Assembly: GCA_020436835.1 (NCBI GenBank)
Contig: JAGQWZ010000005.1
Coordinates: 1-49,562 of the forward strand
Length of the DNA stretch: 49,562 bases
Origin: Saprospiraceae bacterium
Lineage (GTDB): Bacteria; Bacteroidota; Bacteroidia; Chitinophagales; Saprospiraceae
Direction: 5' to 3'
The notes beneath the pieces are model-generated. The model was not told the DNA's origin, searched no databases, and worked only from the letters and a program-made list of their open reading frames with translations. This document shows positions 46,962 to 49,562 of this stretch, in pieces (position 1 is the stretch's first letter; every line of letters begins with the position of its first letter). A program made the position numbers and the translations under genes.

Positions 46962-48038
46962 CTAAATGTCAAGTGTTAGTTGTGGCAGTTGACCGTGATT
47001 ATTCAAATTGCTAATCCCGATCCCTAATAAACGTATTCCCTTCACAAGTTCCACATTTTCGACGAAAAGTTGAGTTAAGGTGGCAACAATTACAGAATAG
47101 TCCCGGGTAAACTGCTGAAAACTGTGACTTCTCGTGGGGGTGGTGAAGTCGGGATACCTCCATTTTAAATGTAAGGTCCTTCCTTCCTGATTCAGTTTCT
47201 CCAGGTTTTCATGAAGCTCCAGGCACAATCGTTCCAACACGATCTTTATCTGTTCTTCATCATACATATTTTCTTCAAAAGTCCGCTCGACACTAATGCT
47301 TTTCCGGATCCGGGAAGGGCTAACCTCCCGGTCATCAATGCCCCGGCAGACGTCGTAATAATACTTTCCTGCCTTACCAAATCGCCTGATCAATTCTTCC
47401 AGCGACACTTTTTTTAGATCTGCACCGGTCGAGATACCCAGGGCCTTCATTTTCTGTTCGGTGACTTTACCCACTCCGTAAAATTTGTCGATAGAGAGTT
47501 GATCCAGAAACCCTGGGACTTTCTTTGGTGTAATGACGGTCAATCCATCCGGCTTGTTCAGACCCGAGGCCACTTTAGCCAGGAATTTATTGATAGACAC
47601 TCCTGCAGTGCAACTCAGCCGGGTTTCATCCCGCACCCGGGCTTTGATTTCCTTTGCAATCAAGGTTGCAGAAAGCATATTCAATTTGTTCGAGGTGACA
47701 TCGAGATAGGCCTCATCAAGGGACAAGGGTTCCACGAGATCAGTATATTGGTTGAAAATCGCCCGGATTTGCCGGGAAATGTCCCGATAGACAGAAAAAC
47801 GATGAGGAACAATAATTAGGTCAGGACATTTTTGTTTTGCCAGGGCCATCGGCAACGCAGAGAAGACGCCGTATTTCCTTGCCTCGTAGCTTGCCGCAGC
47901 TACTACGGAACGCTTCGAATCACCTCCAACCACCACTGGTTTGCCTCTCAGTTCAGGATGATCACGTTGCTCAACAGAAGCAAAGAATGCATCCATATCA
48001 ACATGAATGATTTTCCGGTATCGACTATTGTCCTCCAA
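46962..48038 (-). CDS. dinB: DNA polymerase IV (Y family)
   Basis: All upstream starts are TTG or absent. The TTG at 48038 gives 358 residues, near the family norm; the longest frame begins with a TTG at 48128. The catalytic motifs are KIIHVDMDAFFASVEQRD (first metal Asp), LSLDEAYLDVT (second Asp/Glu pair), the helix-hairpin-helix segment FYGVGKVTEQKMKALGI, and a little-finger domain. It is an error-prone translesion polymerase. The downstream kinase gene starts one base after its stop, so they may be co-transcribed. Confidence 0.92.
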   Translation of the reverse strand: MEDNSRYRKIIHVDMDAFFASVEQRDHPELRGKPVVVGGDSKRSVVAAASYEARKYGVFSALPMALAKQKCPDLIIVPHRFSVYRDISRQIRAIFNQYTDLVEPLSLDEAYLDVTSNKLNMLSATLIAKEIKARVRDETRLSCTAGVSINKFLAKVASGLNKPDGLTVITPKKVPGFLDQLSIDKFYGVGKVTEQKMKALGISTGADLKKVSLEELIRRFGKAGKYYYDVCRGIDDREVSPSRIRKSISVERTFEENMYDEEQIKIVLERLCLELHENLEKLNQEGRTLHLKWRYPDFTTPTRSHSFQQFTRDYSVIVATLTQLFVENVELVKGIRLLGIGISNLNNHGQLPQLTLDI

Positions 48039-48254
48039 AGCGAATCTACTTCTATCAATTACTGATGTTGTAAAGATCGCAATGTAATTAAAATATAAGC
48101 TTAGTATTGGGAAGGTTACCAACTGCAACGAAGTGACAGATTAGGAAGACCAGTACCTCGGATAGAAGGATAGCTTGGCCGCAAAGGGTGATGCTATAGT
48201 CCTACGGAATGAATGCCCCTCCTGGGCAGTGACCGACCGGGTAAAACGGATAAA

Positions 48255-48596
48255 TTAGTTTAAGACATTGCTGGCAAATAGCATTCCCATTCTGGCATCA
48301 TAGCTCACATTGATTTTTAATTTCAGAAGATCCTGTTTGTAGGGATATTTCTGACCATCAATGATAAAGATTTTACAACCCAAAGCATCTTTCAATTCCT
48401 CATGCTCTGCTTTCCAACAGTGGGCAAGTTCGAGTGTGGTCGCATGATAGTCTTTGCTCCACTTCCGACCTATAACCACCTGAAGGTAAATAATGCCATT
48501 CCGGTATGCCAGCAGCCGGGAGGAAAGACCATAGCCAACCCGGTAGTACATATCCGTTTTAAAGTAGTGTTTTCTATTTAGTTCTTCTATACTCAT
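48255..48596 (-). CDS. Hypothetical protein
   Basis: 113 residues from the ATG at 48596 (MSIEELNRKHY), preferred to the 48617 start. It has no signal peptide or membrane segment. The sequence is mixed alpha/beta with aromatic strands (YRVGYGLSSRLLAYRNGIIYLQVVIG split over two strands) and a Cys-containing segment (ELAHCWKAEHEELKDALGC). No family was recognised. Confidence 0.6.
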   Translation of the reverse strand: MSIEELNRKHYFKTDMYYRVGYGLSSRLLAYRNGIIYLQVVIGRKWSKDYHATTLELAHCWKAEHEELKDALGCKIFIIDGQKYPYKQDLLKLKINVSYDARMGMLFASNVLN

Positions 48597-48853
48597 GACA
48601 AGAACCTTCAGCAACAAAAATTAAGCCAGAATTATATATATAATCGCCTTTAAACCCGGTGCTACCACGAGTATTCGCGATGGAGACGCCTTATTATCTA
48701 GCGGTTACATATACCTACTTCTGAGTGCACCAGGGAGGTTATCACTGACCAGATTGGCAACGCTTCAATTTCTAACTTTTTGAAAAACAATTATTTATGA
48801 TATCAAGACGGTTGGGATAGATCCCTCCTATAAATCGGCGTCACCTTCCTTTT

Positions 48854-48861
48854 TATCTTTG
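48854..48861 (+). promoter_or_regulatory. Bacteroidota-type -7 promoter element (TAnnTTTG)
   Basis: TATCTTTG matches the -7 consensus exactly. A TSS just downstream would give a ~22-base leader to the ATG at 48890 and argues against the 48869 start. No good -33 TTG element is at the expected distance. Confidence 0.4.
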
Positions 48862-48889
48862 TATCTTTATGAGCTTTAGCCAGGTGCAG

Positions 48890-49276
48890 ATGAAAAAATT
48901 TTTCTTAAGTTTATTTATAGCAGGTCTACTTTGGACTTGCCAAAGTCAATCGGAAACACCAGATTACGGAGTCCTTACCCCCGTAGAATTTCAGAAAGTG
49001 GTGGATAGTAATAAGGAGATTATCCTACTCGACGTGCGCACCCCGGCGGAATTTGCTAATGGCCGGATCGAGGGAGCAGTAAATGTAGATATCCAGTCAC
49101 CGGGCTTTTTAGATGAGATTCGGAAGTTGGATAAAGAGGGTGAATACGCAGTTTATTGTGCAGTAGGTCGACGAAGCGCCTTTGCCATCAATGAAATGAA
49201 AAAACTTGGCTTCACCAAACTTTACGATCTGGGAGGTGGCTACAATGCCTGGGTAAATCTTGCCAGGGAAAAATAA
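48890..49276 (+). CDS. Rhodanese-domain lipoprotein
   Basis: The ATG at 48890 begins a lipoprotein signal (MKKFFLSLFIAGLLWTC, Cys17); the upstream 48869 start is less likely. The 128-residue product has one rhodanese domain: LDVRTPAEFANGRIEGAVN, then the active-site loop from C90 in VYCAVGRRS and the end motif DLGGGYNAWVN. It would be a periplasm-facing sulfur-transfer or persulfide-handling protein. Confidence 0.9.
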   Translation: MKKFFLSLFIAGLLWTCQSQSETPDYGVLTPVEFQKVVDSNKEIILLDVRTPAEFANGRIEGAVNVDIQSPGFLDEIRKLDKEGEYAVYCAVGRRSAFAINEMKKLGFTKLYDLGGGYNAWVNLAREK

Positions 49277-49377
49277 TACCCCTTGTCCCCCGCTTCTGTC
49301 AATTCTCTATGCTTGTAAGTCGACTCGCTAATGAAGGGCAAGACCTACAATTTTTGATTCTTTAAACTTATTCTCTT

Positions 49378-49562
49378 TTACTTTACATCCAGTTCTACCA
49401 GATTGGACCGCACTCCATTCTCACGACTGTTTATTAAATTGGCATCCAGATCAATGACTTTATCAATGGAGTATACATTATTGGGAAAAACTGGTGTCAT
49501 GGTATCTCCCCTTTGCTTTGGCACCATGTCCTTTGGCGGAATCGCAGACGAAGCTGTTTCCA
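49378..49562 (-). CDS. Hypothetical protein, C-terminal fragment cut by window end
   Basis: The minus-strand frame is open from the window end to a TAA at 49378-49380 (60 residues). The sequence includes IPPKDMVPKQRGD and VYSIDKVIDLDANLI and ends LVELDVK. It reads like coding sequence but no family was recognised. An internal ATG could make it a short complete gene, though this is less likely. Confidence 0.5.
   Translation of the reverse strand, partial: ETASSAIPPKDMVPKQRGDTMTPVFPNNVYSIDKVIDLDANLINSRENGVRSNLVELDVK

Noticed and set aside
48214..48228. Terminator hairpin (tgccc/gggca) upstream of dinB
   Set aside because: Five-base stem without a following T-run on either strand.

Overview
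The window looks like a chromosomal stretch of a Bacteroidota bacterium, probably environmental (Cytophagia- or Saprospiria-like by gene content; the genus cannot be read from the sequence). Supporting signs are two-component-regulator propeller sensors of the Reg_prop/Y_Y_Y type, Bacteroidota-style lipoprotein signals (Cys often followed by Lys, Ser or Gln), a DUF4199 and a DUF6252-like protein, a PorT-like barrel, start sites without strong Shine-Dalgarno sequences, and one TAnnTTTG promoter element.

Positions 1-24529 hold a large sensory array. Six histidine kinases (named HK-A to HK-F here) lie on the + strand and carry very similar transmitter domains behind different inputs. HK-A is cut by the window edge. 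HK-B, HK-C and HK-D have periplasmic beta-propeller plus Y_Y_Y sensors. HK-E is a giant cytoplasmic protein with nine tandem copies of a ~190-residue module, split by a one-base frameshift. HK-F has periplasmic TPRs. A displaced C-terminal tail of a seventh transmitter lies at 545-643. The array ends in a possible 42-residue membrane peptide, a stand-alone receiver and a receiver-adenylate cyclase, so cAMP is the only output visible here. Short repeats with inverted ends, a palindromic repeat inside three kinase genes and a GxxExxY pseudogene broken by a similar repeat show heavy rearrangement. Two related propeller proteins (8363-10552 minus, 24886-26160 plus) sit inside and just after the array.

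Positions 26236-35497 hold a small lipoprotein, a hexanucleotide microsatellite, a lipoprotein fusing a sugar-dehydrogenase-type propeller, HEAT-like repeats and cytochrome c, a bifunctional rhamnulose-1-phosphate aldolase/lactaldehyde dehydrogenase, and a GH78 alpha-L-rhamnosidase. With a CE15-type glucuronoyl esterase at 42260-43546 these suggest use of rhamnose- and uronate-containing glycans, though no SusC/SusD pair, rhaA or rhaB is present. Positions 35678-49562 are mostly ordinary: glyoxalase-fold protein, DUF4199 protein, membrane-tethered LuxR regulator, M28 peptidase, dicarboxylate/amino-acid symporter, TlpA-like lipoprotein, ArfB, ornithine-cyclodeaminase-family reductase, beta-barrel protein with a clear terminator, sugar-kinase-like phosphotransferase, DNA polymerase IV and a rhodanese lipoprotein. 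No tRNA, rRNA, CRISPR array or complete insertion sequence was recognised.
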